Source: Typhlomys cinereus (lineage: Eukaryota > Chordata > Mammalia > Rodentia > Platacanthomyidae). Taken from it: a DNA stretch of 64,000 bases. Below are positions 32,172 to 43,365 of the stretch, one piece after another (position 1 is the first letter of the stretch; each line of letters starts with the position of its first letter). A program made the position numbers and the translations under genes. Where the stretch lies: the NCBI GenBank assembly GCA_023101885.1, contig JALPQD010000632.1:343637-407636 (forward strand), written 5' to 3'. The notes under the pieces are model-generated. The model was given only the letters and a program-made list of their open reading frames with translations. It ran no database searches and was not told where the DNA came from.

Positions 32172-32890
32172 TCTTTTTTCTCCATATCATACAAGCTCAA
32201 TAGGCACCCCGTCCTCTCCCTCCTTCCACCCTTCCCCAGTCCCCCTTGCCCCCTTTTCCCCTGCCTTTCCCCCCTTCCCATTCTCCCAGTGCCTCCCCCC
32301 TTCCCCTTCTCCCAGTGCCTCCCTCTCCTTCCCTCCCAATCCCCTTTGCACCCTCCCCTACCTTTCACCCCTTCTCTCCCCTTCTTCCAGTGCCTCCTCC
32401 TTCTGCCCTCCCAGTCCCCTTTGCACCCTCCTCCTTTTTCTGCCCTCCCAGTCCCCTTTGCACCCTCCTCCTTTTCCCTGCCTTTCACCTCCTTCTCCCC
32501 TCCTTCCCAGTGCCTCCCCCCTCTCACCCCCAGTCCCCATTGCACCTCCCCTCTCCCCTTGCCTTTCATCCTTCTCCCCTCTCCCCTCCCCCTTCCTCCC
32601 CTCCTCCTCCTCCTCTCTCCTCTCCCTTCCCCATCCTCCCTGTGTGTCCCTTTTCCTTTTCCTTTCACCTCCTTTCCCTTGCATATTCCCTTTTCCACTG
32701 CCTTTCACCCTCCCCCTCGCCTCCTCTCAGTGCCTCCCCCTTCTGCATTCCCATTCCCCCTTGCACCTCCTCCCCTTCTTCCAATGCCTCCCCCTTCTGC
32801 CCTCTTATCCCCTGCCTTTCACCCCCCTCCCCTTCTCCTAGTGCCTCCCTCTTCTCCCAGCCCCTGGAGCATCCTTGCGTGTGTGAAGGA
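32172..32890 (-). mobile_element. L1 3'UTR with expanded purine tandem array
   Basis: Read on the minus strand this is the same L1 3' end as at 57587: ggatgctccaggg near 32875 and the terminus cctattgagcttgtatgat at 32177-32195, with a short A-rich tail. In between, a unit that occurs once at 57587 (core ggaggcactggga ... gggtgcaaagggg) is repeated irregularly. The plus-strand core cagtgcctcc or a close variant appears at about 32287, 32313, 32388, 32508, 32729, 32782 and 32840. The result is about 650 bp of almost pure pyrimidine on the plus strand. Three overlapping open frames of 180-260 codons in this interval are artefacts of that composition. Confidence 0.85.
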
Positions 32891-32904
32891 AAGTGGAGGC
32901 ACAG

Positions 32905-33670
32905 AGATCTGAAAATTTATATTTATTTAAGTATTGAGGGTCAACCTCATAGGGTAGGCCTGGGAGTCATTCTTCGCCAAGAATGCCATGTCCTTTTACT
33001 TCTCATTAACTTCAATCCATGAGTAAGAAATTTTCTACTAATACTAGTAGTCAAAAATTTAGCCAGTGCCGCCGTATGGGCCTTTGGCAGCGCTCAGCTT
33101 GATGGGTGCCGGCATGTCCCACGATGACTGGCGATGTACATGTTCCATGTACAAAAGTCTAAGTCTTTGTGAATCGTCACCAACGAGGATGCTTCGAAGG
33201 CACAACCAACGTGTGCTCTATTCAGCTCGTTGATGAATGACCCTCATCAGTGTAGATGCCGAGCATGGTCTGCAGAAATCCTGGCTTTCCCCAGGAGCCA
33301 GGGCGTTCGGTAGAGTACTCAGCATACTTTTAATTTGAAGTTGACTGAACATAAAATTTGATTATGTACAGCAAGAACTTCCATATCAAGAACTGTGGAC
33401 GAAAGCCGGGCCCACGCTATGGGGCCCGCAGGAAACTGCCCTGTGGAACTTCGGCAAGGTCTTCATCGAGGTCCAGCGCCTCTGGTCCCATGGTGCAAGC
33501 TGCCCTGCGATCTCTATCCCCAGGAGCTGGAGCCCACGCCCACCTGCCCTGAGGCCCTCTACCTCCAGGGCTGAACTTTCCGCCCGCCCTGAGGCCTTTT
33601 ATACCTTCCCGGCATTATGATGTATCTCTCCACCCCCCGTTGTGACGGATCTCTCCTACCCCCGTTGTGA
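32905..33670. other. Unidentified GC-rich segment, possible gene relic
   Basis: Markedly richer in G, C and CpG than its surroundings, especially 33380-33600. Plus strand: a frame is open from 33345 to 33617 (91 codons, no Met), and a second frame (33419-33574, 51 codons) ends in LPCDLYPQELEPTPTCPEAL-type sequence, as expected for a frameshifted coding relic. Minus strand: TGACGTCA (33668-33675), a tandem 25-mer with CGTCA half-sites, TATAAAA (33603-33597) and a good start context CACCATGGG (ATG at 33491) opening only 24 codons. An AATAAA on the minus strand lies near 32925. I do not recognise the protein on either strand. Confidence 0.45.
33597..33603 (-). promoter_or_regulatory. TATA-box-like motif
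   Basis: TATAAAA on the minus strand in the context GGTATAAAAGGCC, GC-rich on both sides, 65 bp from a palindromic CRE. The context is promoter-like, but no transcript is known, so function is an inference. Confidence 0.35.
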
Positions 33671-33673
33671 CGT
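33624..33673. repeat. Tandem 25-bp duplication with CRE half-sites
   Basis: Two adjacent 25-mers (33624-33648 and 33649-33673), each atctctcc-acccccgttgtgacg, differ at about three positions. Each unit ends in TGACG, a CRE half-site; the second completes TGACGTCA with the following bases. Confidence 0.85.
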
Positions 33674-33675
33674 CA
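33668..33675. promoter_or_regulatory. Palindromic CRE (TGACGTCA)
   Basis: Perfect 8-bp CREB/CREM/ATF consensus. It straddles the junction of the GC-rich segment with the foldback LTR that begins near 33671, so it may have been created by that junction. Confidence 0.5.
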
Positions 33676-34014
33676 TAGTTAAGCACAGGTGTCACCTTGA
33701 CTGTTTACGATTTGAGCTCTGGGCACCTACACCAGAGGAACTGGCCGCACCATCACCACACAAGGGCTGAGACAATCCTTACTTGCCAGACCAGCATGTC
33801 TGGCCAAGTGAACAGAAGAATGTCAACTCTCTCAACCAGCTCTCTGTGATTTATCCGGGGCCTAATCCCACCCACCGTGTGCTGGGACTTCCCCATCAGC
33901 TAGACAATCTCCTTCAGGTTTGCTCTGGGCTTAACTTAACCATCAACTCTCTACAACTGTGCCCAGAGCTCAAACCCTCAAAAGTCAAGTTGACACCTGT
34001 GCTTAACTATGATA
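33671..34014. mobile_element. Foldback LTR: head-to-head rearranged copy
   Basis: Positions 33671-33726 are the first ~56 bp of the 424-bp LTR family in plus orientation (catagttaagcacaggtgtc ... gagctctgggcac). At about 33729 the sequence switches to the same LTR in reverse, running from its inner part (around LTR position 330) back to its first base at 34014. The outer 56 bp therefore form an imperfect inverted repeat (33671-33726 with 33959-34014). No TSD seen. Confidence 0.85.
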
Positions 34015-34134
34015 GCTCGTTTGCATGATTTTGAGGCATGGACTATGATGGTGCTAGCTTATTTTCAATTTTTAGAAGATTAGTAACTTTGATCATAGTT
34101 GAGGTCCATTGGCTAGAATTAGGGAGTTCCTGGC

Positions 34135-34558
34135 TGTAATAGTTAAGCACAAGTGTCAACTTGATTGTTGAGGGTTTGAGCTCTGGGCACAGTTGTAGAG
34201 GGTTGATGGTTGAGTTAAGCCCAGAGCAAATCTGAAGGAGATTGTCTAGCTGATGGGGAAGACCCAGCCCATGGTGGGTGGGATTAGACTCTGGATAAAT
34301 CACAGAGAGCTGGTTGAGAGAGTTGGCATCCTTCTGTTCACTTGGCCAGACATGCTTGTCTGGAAAGTAAGGATTGTCCATCTCTCAGCCATTATGCAGT
34401 GATGGTGTGGCTGGTCCCCTCAGCCCTGGTGTTGGTGTGTGCTCTCCCGTCAAGCTGGACTATGAACTGTAACCGGACTGTTGTAAGGAAATAAACCCCT
34501 TGTTCCCTTAAGCCGTTTGATGGTCATTTATCAGCAGTATTGCAGGCTGATTGCAACA
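34135..34558 (+). mobile_element. 424-bp solo LTR (MaLR/ERVL-like) with TSD
   Basis: Starts TGTAATAGTTAAGCACA and ends ATTGCAACA. A perfect 5-bp TSD, ctggc, lies at 34130-34134 and 34559-34563. It is the same length as the copy at 23794 and collinear with it. An AATAAA lies at about 34491, near the expected R/U5 region. Confidence 0.93.
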
Positions 34559-34563
34559 CTGGC

Positions 34564-35600
34564 TTTTATTTTTTACTTTATTTATTTATTTGGTTTCTGG
34601 ATTTCAAAGTATTTGATTACTTCTCTGTTGTCAGAGAGATGAACTTGGGGAGGGGAGCTTGACCACTCATTTTAATTTAGTCCATTAAACAGATTCCAAA
34701 ATGATGTCATGGGGATTACTCACTTTTTTAGGTGACATACATGTATTTCTTGCCTAGTGCCCGGTCCTTCAAACTGTGGTTACCTCCAATGATAACTCAA
34801 CTCTCAGAGAATTAAGCATTGGATTCCCAATCTCAGGGGAGAATGAGCTCAGACATGAATGCTCATTTACAGTGATTGAATTGCCTTCAGATATGGAAGC
34901 CTGGCTAGCTGCTGGACTTTATGGACAGTGCTCTCAAAAATTGGCCAGTTAATCTCTTTAACTATTGCATCTTTCGTAGATCCCATTGTCTCCTTCGTAA
35001 ATGCTATAAAATTGACAAATGTAGTTTAAATAAAATGCAAATGTGGCTCTGAGTGACCCACTATCTTCAGCAGCCTAAATGCAGAGGGAAAGAGGACAGG
35101 GTAGCTTTTTGAGGGTCATAGCAGTAGAAATACACAAAATCCTGAGGATGGTTCTAAGCTGGGGCAAGGATGAGCCCCAAAGTCAATGCAAATGTTGGGG
35201 ATAAGCATAGAGAAATTCAGATTCAGTTAGCTAACCCACATAATGTTTACTTTCTAGCTCTTCTTTGAGGCTTAGGGAATATGGGATTTATTTTGTGAAT
35301 GAGGACAGCAGGTCATTTTCTGAAGACAGTTGTCTTAACAAATGTAGGAACAAAGTAATAGGTAAGCATATAAAAGGTGCAATTGCCTTTTTCTATGGGA
35401 AAGGGAGTATAATTTGAATTATGTACTAAAATAATGAATAAACATAGCTAAAACTCTATATAGCTGAATGAGAAAATAGAAAAACAGAAACCAGTAGACT
35501 ATAACTTCTAGTACGTGTAGGACACAAAGGGTATACTCAACTGTGCATGATGGTTGCATGCTTCATCTCATTGCATCATCGATGAAAGCAAAGTGAAAAA
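34564..35600. other. Unique non-coding sequence
   Basis: Nothing recognised. Confidence 0.4.
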
Positions 35601-35604
35601 GCAT

Positions 35605-35725
35605 AGTTGTATCACTATCCCCATTGTAGTGATGAGGAAACTGAGCCATGGCATATCACGTGCATGGGGGTCACAAAACAAGTAAATCATAGCATTGGAA
35701 TCTGAGACCATTGTATGTGAATTAT
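35605..35725 (-). mobile_element. MIR relic, antisense
   Basis: tatccccattgtagtgatga, ggaaactgagccatggcata, then ggtcacaaaacaagtaaatc matches the antisense MIR order (atccccattttacagatgaggaaactgaggc ... ggtcacacagctagtaa). Confidence 0.65.
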
Positions 35726-36430
35726 GCCAGAGTAATATACTACCTTAAAATTGCAAGAAGAATAATTTTGAGACTTCGTAGACTTTACAAGCATAAGAGT
35801 TTATCTGAAGGCCTGAAACAGTAGAAAGAGATAGAAAGTCAGAGGCAAAGAGCAATGAAGGTCAGTGGTTGGTGGTGTGTAGGAAAGAAGGCTGGATTGG
35901 TGGAGTGGTTATCAAATTGAGAACTTGGGCACAAACAATAGGTATCATTATAAAAGATAGTTATCTTTTTAAACAAGAGATTAGATTTGTGGTTTAGAGA
36001 AATAATTAGCAGTACCTATAAGGGATGAGAGAAGGCTGGGGAAGGAAAGCTAATCACTAAGCTGTCTAATATTTAATAATTCATTGAGATTATATGGGTC
36101 AAATGATTGAAGAAGAACAGATGGATTTAAGGGATGATGACACAGAAGAAAAAGCAAGTACGACCCAAATTTTTCTAATTTGCAGTAATAATAATCAAAT
36201 TTGAAACATATTTGACTGTGATATTGTCTGTAGAGTATACTATCATTTCTCTTGCTGAAGCGAAATCTGAAATCTTATGTTCAGCTCTGGGTAGATCACA
36301 TTGAAAGGGATTGGTGTTAAAGCTTGTAGGAAAGGCTTAGGGTAAAGCGGAAGTCTTGACAGTGAGAAATATGAGCAGTAAGAAGAGAACTCTAATAAAT
36401 ACATTTGATCCTGTTGCTAGAGTATTCATT
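35726..36430. other. Unique non-coding sequence
   Basis: Nothing recognised. Confidence 0.4.
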
Positions 36431-36432
36431 TT

Positions 36433-36540
36433 TTAAAAGACAGGGTTTCATGAGCAAAGGCTGTCCTTGAATTTCTGATCTCCCTGCCTCAGCTTCGAGT
36501 GCTGGGATTACAGGTGTGCACCGCCATGATGGACTCTTAA
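36433..36540 (-). mobile_element. B1 SINE, antisense
   Basis: gacagggtttcatgagcaaa, ggctgtccttgaatttctga, tccctgcctcagcttcgagt, gctgggattacaggtgtgca is a well-preserved antisense B1 3' two-thirds. Confidence 0.85.
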
Positions 36541-37200
36541 TAGATAACTTTATGAAAGCACGTATTTAGAATATACACTCTGGGCTCAAATCCTGATAGT
36601 GAGCTATATAAGAGTGATGGGAGAGTTTTTTTTCCTTAGCTTTTTAATTAGTGGGTGTGGGGAGTAGGGGAATAAACAACACTTCTACTGATTAATATTG
36701 GTATGAAAAGAAGACTCCTGAAAGGCATGAAAATTGATAACAGATATTTAATGGCAGACAAAGTGAAAATTCTTTTTGATGTCAGTGAGCAGAACAGGAT
36801 TACTGTATTGGTCTTTTAGGAAAGTCAATACCTATTTTATATAAAGACTTGGAAATGCTCAGTGCCACTCAAATTAGGTTTGGCTACTAATCAAATCAGA
36901 GAATTTACAAACTAAGTTGGAGGATGACCAGGGATACTTTGAAATGTCCCTTCTAATTCTAAGACTGTATAGGAAGACCACAACACAGATCCTATCTGAA
37001 AAGAGAACAAATGACCTTAGGTTTTAGAATTTCCAAGTTCCTTGCTCCTTAACTTCCATATCTGCAGATTTAAATTAATACCTCAAAAAATTATCTTGGG
37101 AAAATCACTATTAGAGCTGTACCTAGGACTAGGTATATGTTTGTTGGTAAAATTTCATTAGTATGTGCAAGGTTCTGCACTTACATAATTTTTCCATGTC
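36541..37200. other. Unique non-coding sequence
   Basis: Nothing recognised. Confidence 0.4.
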
Positions 37201-37204
37201 AGTT

Positions 37205-37610
37205 AATATTTATCGATCCCCATTCCAACAATTGAGCTAAGCATTCTATGCACTTTATAGACTATTTTTTGTGCCCAGCCTATAGTCTATAGGATACATG
37301 TGCCCCAAGGATAGCTATGAATGTGGACCAATACAAAAGCATAAACTTACTTAAAACACTATGAGATACTTTTACCGGCAATTTTTGTGATAATTTCATA
37401 GTTCTCAGGTGTGAAACTTGTAATGTTAAAAATGTGGACATGCTTAGTTTGGTGGGGTGTCGAGAGTGATCCCATTTAGTTTTCAAACATACTCCATAAG
37501 ATAGACATGCTGATAGTCAAAGCTACCAAGATTTGGAGGAGCTAAGTCCTTTTTCATGGTCATATAATTTCTAAGTGGAAGGGCCAGGATTTATACCTTG
37601 TTAGTTTCCA
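37205..37610 (-). mobile_element. MIR relic, antisense, split by a ~205-bp insert
   Basis: 37205-37260 (attgagctaagcattctatg, cactttatag) and 37467-37610 (tactccataagatagacatg, cctttttcatggtcatataa, aagtggaagggccaggattt) read as consecutive parts of one antisense MIR. The 205 bp between them (37261-37466) is unrelated. Confidence 0.5.
37261..37466. mobile_element. Unnamed ~205-bp insertion within a MIR
   Basis: Not MIR-like; bounded by MIR sequence on both sides. Blocks such as tgtgcccagcctatagtcta and agttctcaggtgtgaaactt suggest a small non-autonomous element, perhaps hAT-like, but I could not define terminal inverted repeats or an 8-bp TSD. Confidence 0.35.
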
Positions 37611-37789
37611 ACAGAAATTCCAAACTTTTGTTTTGTTGAAAGGCTGTAAAGTATTTTAGGTTTTGGGGGACACATAGGTTTTCATCACAAAGTTTTCCAT
37701 GTTTTCTATAGAATTTTTCAAGCATGTTAGAAACTGTTTTAGCTCCCTTAGTATATAACTAAAAGAAACATAAAACCAATCAACCAGTC

Positions 37790-37925
37790 AATCAAACAAC
37801 AAACAAACAACAAAGCACTGGTTATAGTGGCATATGCCTAGTATTCCAGCAATTGAGGCTGGGATAGGAGGATTGTAAGCCGGAGTCAAGGTTGAGATGC
37901 AAAATGAGACTCTTAAACAACAGCA
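37790..37925 (+). mobile_element. (CAAA)n followed by a B1-like SINE
   Basis: After a CAAA-rich run (37790-37812) the sequence actggttatagtggcatatg, cctagtattccagcaattga, ggctgggataggaggattgt fits a decayed B1/7SL monomer in sense. Confidence 0.6.
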
Positions 37926-38119
37926 CAAACATAGCAAAGGAATGGCAAAAATATCTCTCATAATGTTTTAAGTAAGCTTATGGTTTCATGTTGGGCCACA
38001 AGTTAAAAATGGAACAAAACCCATAAAACCCAGATCCCATATTGGATTTGCACTAAGATCTGCTTGCCCCCACTTTCTGCTTTCTTCCCATTCTCTTAAG
38101 CTGAGGACTGATTGTAGAC

Positions 38120-38290
38120 CAAGCACTGTGTAAGATATTCTTCACACAATATCTCATGTAATCCTTATAAGCAGTCTTGGCTTGTGTTCCATGTTATCAA
38201 TGGAAAACAGGCTTAGAGAGTTTCAGTGGGTCACAGACAGTTACAGGATTAGTCCAAGATTGTAGTGATCTGGAACCATTGCTTTTCTCC
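38120..38290 (-). mobile_element. MIR relic, antisense
   Basis: accaagcactgtgtaagata, caatatctcatgtaatcctt, caatggaaaacaggcttaga, gggtcacagacagttacagg follow the antisense MIR order. Confidence 0.6.
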
Positions 38291-41015
38291 ACTGCAGCAG
38301 AAGGCACTAGAACCAGGGCAGGGAAAGACTGCTGAGAGAAGATAGATATGCAGATACACTCCAGTCTAGGTAATTGCAGCATAGGGTGAAAGACACTGCA
38401 GCATCTTAAGTCACTGGAGTTTTCCAATTCACTGGATACCAGGCAGGAAGGATTAGTGCATGGCTATTCTAAGTTCTCAGCTTGGATAACTAAGAGAATA
38501 GAAATAAAGAATTCAGCTATTGGCTTGATTTTGGAAAGCTCTGTAAATAGGCTTATCAAACTTGGGTAGTGATATAATTTTGCCTACATAATTGACTAAT
38601 TATGTTAGTGTAGGCAAGTTATCAATCTTCTCTTCATTTAGGCTTCCCGTAGGCAGGCAAAGAGGGTACCAATAACTATGCAAACTGTTTAGTAAAATTG
38701 GAAAGGAAAATAAATGCTAATAATCTTAGGCAAAAGCATTGACTTTTAGGGCAGTCAAAAATAAGTTTGAACTCTTCTACATTAAATTGCCAAATGTTTG
38801 AAAGCAAATGAAAGTCCCTAGAATTATAAAGAGAAGTACAGCAGTTTTACAATTTTGCCTTCCTCGTAAAGTGTCAGAGAAGAAACATGCTGCTAGTTTA
38901 ATATGCTATGCATATATGGTGCCAACACTGCACTCGACAAGAAAAGAAGCAAATAATTTCTCATGACAGCACTTAGGATCCAGATCCACTTCCAGAATAT
39001 GTGTTGCATTTTAAGATTTTTTTAAGGAAAATATATCTAGATCACCTTTGATATTAAATGTACTGCTGTAATCACAGCAAAGCAGAAATCCTAATTTATG
39101 CACATAAATAAAGTCTACCTATATTATTTCATTCAAAAACAGATATTCCAATATTATTGAGTAGCTTCCTTTCAAGTATCATGTGTTTAACAGGTATGAA
39201 CTATATACATCCCAATTGAAGATTAAAAGGAAAGTAAGACTGATAGAAAAATACAAATAGAATACATTCCTGAGAAAAGAATAATCATTTAAAGTATGCT
39301 AATTACACAGAAATCTATTTGTAAGGCATGAGACACCACAAGTGACATCATCTTTTGTGATTCCATCTATCCTTGCACTTCTCGAATTCTATCTTGGAAA
39401 CAGTGCTTATGTTCACACCTAAAATAGCTCTTCCTTTAATTCTTCAATGATCTTACAAAAATAAGATATATGTAAAGCAGTTCTGCTCAGAACTGATTAG
39501 ACAGGGATAAATATTTATACCACCCAGCTCAATGAAGGGATACTTTCTTTTACAGATTGCACAATGAAAATTTTAAACTGATTGAAACATAATTTTCATA
39601 TACCAGTTTTGGATGATGAATAATGTTTCATGGAATTTCTTCTTTTCTTCCCTATTGCCCTATTTTTTTTCTTGGCATATATAGACAGAACTCTCTGTCT
39701 ACTTCTCTTCTAGTTCTATTTTAAAGAAACTCCAGGGAGAGAAATGTTCTGGTGGTTATATGAAAAAGAGACTCTGTAATATTGAAATCTCAGAGTTGTG
39801 TGCCTAAATACGGCAATACATTAATTTGATATAAAATTTAAAGTGGCCACGTGTGATCTTTAAAGTTTTGGCTTCCTGTTTGTAAGTAAATTGGGAAGAT
39901 AAAGGTTTTGTCCATTCCAGACTTTCTGTATTTTCTAGTTGCAGACTTCATTTGTAACTCTGACATGGCAAGCTACCATTTTCAACATTTCATTTATGCG
40001 GGTGTGGACTGAATACCAATGTATACCTTCTCTGCACAACCATCCACCACGTGGATGCATTTATTTATTAGTCAATATATATTCTGTGGGTTACATTCTG
40101 CAAATTTGAACATGGACCTAATGCAATCGATATAATCCATAACACTCACTGCACAGATGTCTTGACAAGATTGGAGAAATTGGTCAGCAGGAGGTGAATA
40201 TCCAAGAAGCATAAATGCATTTGGGTGGACAAGTCAGAAACCAGGTTTAAAAATGTCACAAATCTTAGATTTGTGATTTCATTGTGAGGGTGGGATGAAG
40301 TCAAAGAAAAACTGCAATCAGCATTGTACACTTAAATATTGCAAATGTATATGGCATTATGTGTACATCAAGAAAGGAAATATGGAACTAAGAAGAAATG
40401 GAAAGGAGAGTCCAATGAATGATTTTCAGATGAAAAGAATCAATGGAAAACATCCAGCTGTGGTAAAATGCCTTTAAATTGCCATTTATGCACCTGATGC
40501 ATGGAATAGGTATTTGTTAGTGCAGAAAATAGGAACAGGACATTATTATGAAGCAGAGCTGGATCCTTGGCAGACTGCCAAGAAAATATACTTTTCCATG
40601 GCAAGGAAAATGGAGGGTGTGAAATAATGTCAATTAGAGTGAAATGCGTGCTACTGGAGAGAGTCGGCACTATTCCTGGAAGAATAACCATCATGCTTAG
40701 AGAACCCTGAGAGTTCTGGGAAACAGTGACCACAGCAACAAGACTTATTGTTTTAAATCAACATTTTGGTGATATTTAAAAAATAAACACCAGTAACAAT
40801 ATCACATGATAATTTAATGTTTATAAGCATGTGTGATATTGTAAATGTTATGCTTAATTATTAGTATGATATGAGCACAGAGATTATCAAGCATGGCCAT
40901 GATCAATCAGATAAACATTAAATATTTAAAATGAAAGTTATTATGGAATGAGTATATATTGGCTAAATATCAGTACCTTGATAAATCCATATGAGAATTT
41001 CAAAGCATATTTTTG
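38291..41015. other. Unique non-coding sequence, 2.7 kb
   Basis: Repeat-poor and AT-rich. I see no exon-like unit and no recognisable mobile element. Confidence 0.4.
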
Positions 41016-41019
41016 TGTG

Positions 41020-41073
41020 TATATATGTACATGGTATATGCACATGCATATGTGTGTATGAATGTATGTGCAC

Positions 41074-41108
<35 letters not shown>

Positions 41109-41352
41109 ACTTTCGTGGATGTGCATACAGGCCACAGATCGACTGTGGCTGCCTTTCTTGGTAGCTCTTCACTTTATTTAGTGAGGTAAATTTTCTCACT
41201 GAATCTGATTGTTTAGAGAATCCCATCTTTCTATCTTCCATGTGTTGAGATTATAGATGGGTGACCCAACATTTACGTGGTTGGGGATCTGAACTATGAT
41301 CTTTATGTTTGGAAAGCAAGTGCTTTACCTGCTAAGCCATCTCTCCAGACCA
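41020..41352 (-). mobile_element. B4-like SINE, antisense, with TG-rich end
   Basis: Right end ctgctaagccatctctccag and ggatctgaactatgatcttt (reversed head), a middle with tgttgagattatagatgggt and tttctcactgaatctgattg, and a TG-rich left end with (TG)n at about 41075-41106. Confidence 0.7.
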
Positions 41353-42305
41353 CCTAAGCATATTTCTTACTATCCTTTTGTTCCTTCATGGGAATTGCAC
41401 TTCACAGAAAATTAAAAACACAGTAGAAGTAAATAGTTTAAAAATTCCTAACTTGAAGAATCATTTTCACACAATGCCAAACTACTGATATCTATCCACA
41501 AGAAATAAGAGACTAAATGGTCTCAGATTACCAAGAAAAAATCACATACTATTCAGAAACTAGGAAAAAATTTAATATTAAAAAATTGTCCCTCAAACCA
41601 CTTGCTTAATTAAAATTTGAAACAGTAAATAATCAGAAATAATGGTAATAAATAGATTTCCACCCATGGGTTTAAATACTCTTTCAAAACACTTTTTGAA
41701 AAGTTAAGTGATCACAATGGTTAAAAAAAGAACAAAAAGCAATCTACAATTATTTCTTAAGGACTTTGTACTCATTCTATGCAAGTTCTCAAAAATACTA
41801 TTCAGCACTAGAAATTCCAATAATAGATGTCATGTTTTGAGCAGTGATAAATAAAAACACAAGATGGAAATGACGACAGATATAAAGGCTCTATGTCTAG
41901 GGGAATTTAATTGGTGAAAGTTTTCATAAATTATTACACTAAAACGTTCATGAATTTCAAAAAAAGTGCATGAATTTCAAGTTTCCAACACGAAAGATAT
42001 ACAACAGAGGCAAGTCAACATTAGCACAAGCCTTTAATATTTAAAGTAAATTAGTCCCAAACTGGAGATTAAATAAGAAACAAGGATCATATCCATTCAT
42101 TCCACGATGAACATCTATGTGCAGTTTATTGTGTGTAGATCTATGAGCGATCCCAATTTTAAGATACATGATTTGGCATAATTAAAATGCAAATAGGCAA
42201 ATAGTAAGAGTTTATATAAACATGGAAGAATTTCATTTCAATTGGAGGACTCTGAATATAGAATAAATTCTTGAGATGCAGTTTATAGCATTGTTGTTCT
42301 AGGTA
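41353..42305. other. Unique non-coding sequence
   Basis: Very AT-rich. A short direct repeat (catgaatttcaa, about 41949 and 41969) is the only structure noticed. Confidence 0.4.
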
Positions 42306-42309
42306 GACC

Positions 42310-42570
42310 AAAGAATAATAACTACAGCAATGATAACAATGATAATAGTTAACATGAATTTAACATATGCACAAGAATCTTATTTAACCAATATCCAATA
42401 ATCTAAGTTGTGTTATTTTTAACACTCTAAATGCCTCATGACTCTGTTTTTAAGTTAATTTTATTTTAGGCTTTTAGAAACTGAGGCACCAAATGTGTGC
42501 AAGAGGGAAGATCTTGACTTCTTATAGTTCCTCTCCACAAATAGAGCAGGATTGAGGCATTTCAACTGGA
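42310..42570 (-). mobile_element. Possible MIR relic, antisense
   Basis: aacaatgataatagttaaca, then gcacaagaatcttatttaac, and further on ttttagaaactgaggcacca are in the order expected for an antisense MIR, heavily decayed. Confidence 0.45.
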
Positions 42571-43365
42571 ATGTAGTTTGTGAAAAAGAGTAGCTGCAAG
42601 GCTATAAGTGTGTTCAAGGTCCTCTCGAAGCATTCTCTGAGTGATATTTGAGGTGTGCTCATCTAAGTCATGTTCATCTGTAGACCCTGAACTTCAAGTT
42701 TTTGATCATGCATAAACACCAACAGAATACAGTGCTGTCATCATAGGATTCCACAAACGCTGAAATCATAGATAAAAATAATGCTAAGTTCTTAAATTCT
42801 GCTGATGGAATGAAAAATTATTTTTTGAATATCACAGAAGAAATCTTTTCAAATTGCCAGGAATTCTTACTTGGGTTTCTTCCTCTTATTATTTTATTAA
42901 AACTGAATGTACAGCCTAAGTCTTTATACTAGAATTTTATTGAACTAAAGAATAGATTTGCCATTAGGTCCATGATTCCCATTTTTTCTTGACTTTATTG
43001 CTTATGCATAAAACATTTTACCAGAATATAGACCCAATAAAAGGTAGTTAAAATTTAAAACAGGATAAAACTAGATATAATGAAACAAACAAACAAGAAA
43101 AAACCTCCAAGTTGGCTCCACATCTTTCTTATCACAGTAAGAGAGAAAGCAACTCTATGATATCAGTTTGGGAATAATTTTTCTTGGAAGGGAAGAAGGG
43201 AAGTAGAACATTAATATAGCCCTGATCTTTCACTCTACAACATCATTAGCACTGGTGAACATTTATAAGAAGTTTTGCTACCATCATGAAGAGCAGGTTC
43301 AAACAAAAAGTGTGCTTCACAGGATACAGAATCTGGTTCCCTGCTCACATTATCAACTTGGTAAC
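42571..43365. other. Unique non-coding sequence
   Basis: Nothing recognised. Confidence 0.4.

Noticed and set aside
32167..33022. Three overlapping plus-strand frames of 224-258 codons, Pro/Ser/Leu-rich, and a 182-codon minus-strand frame
   Set aside because: They lie in the polypyrimidine tandem array of an L1 3'UTR; open frames in several phases and both strands are expected from that composition.
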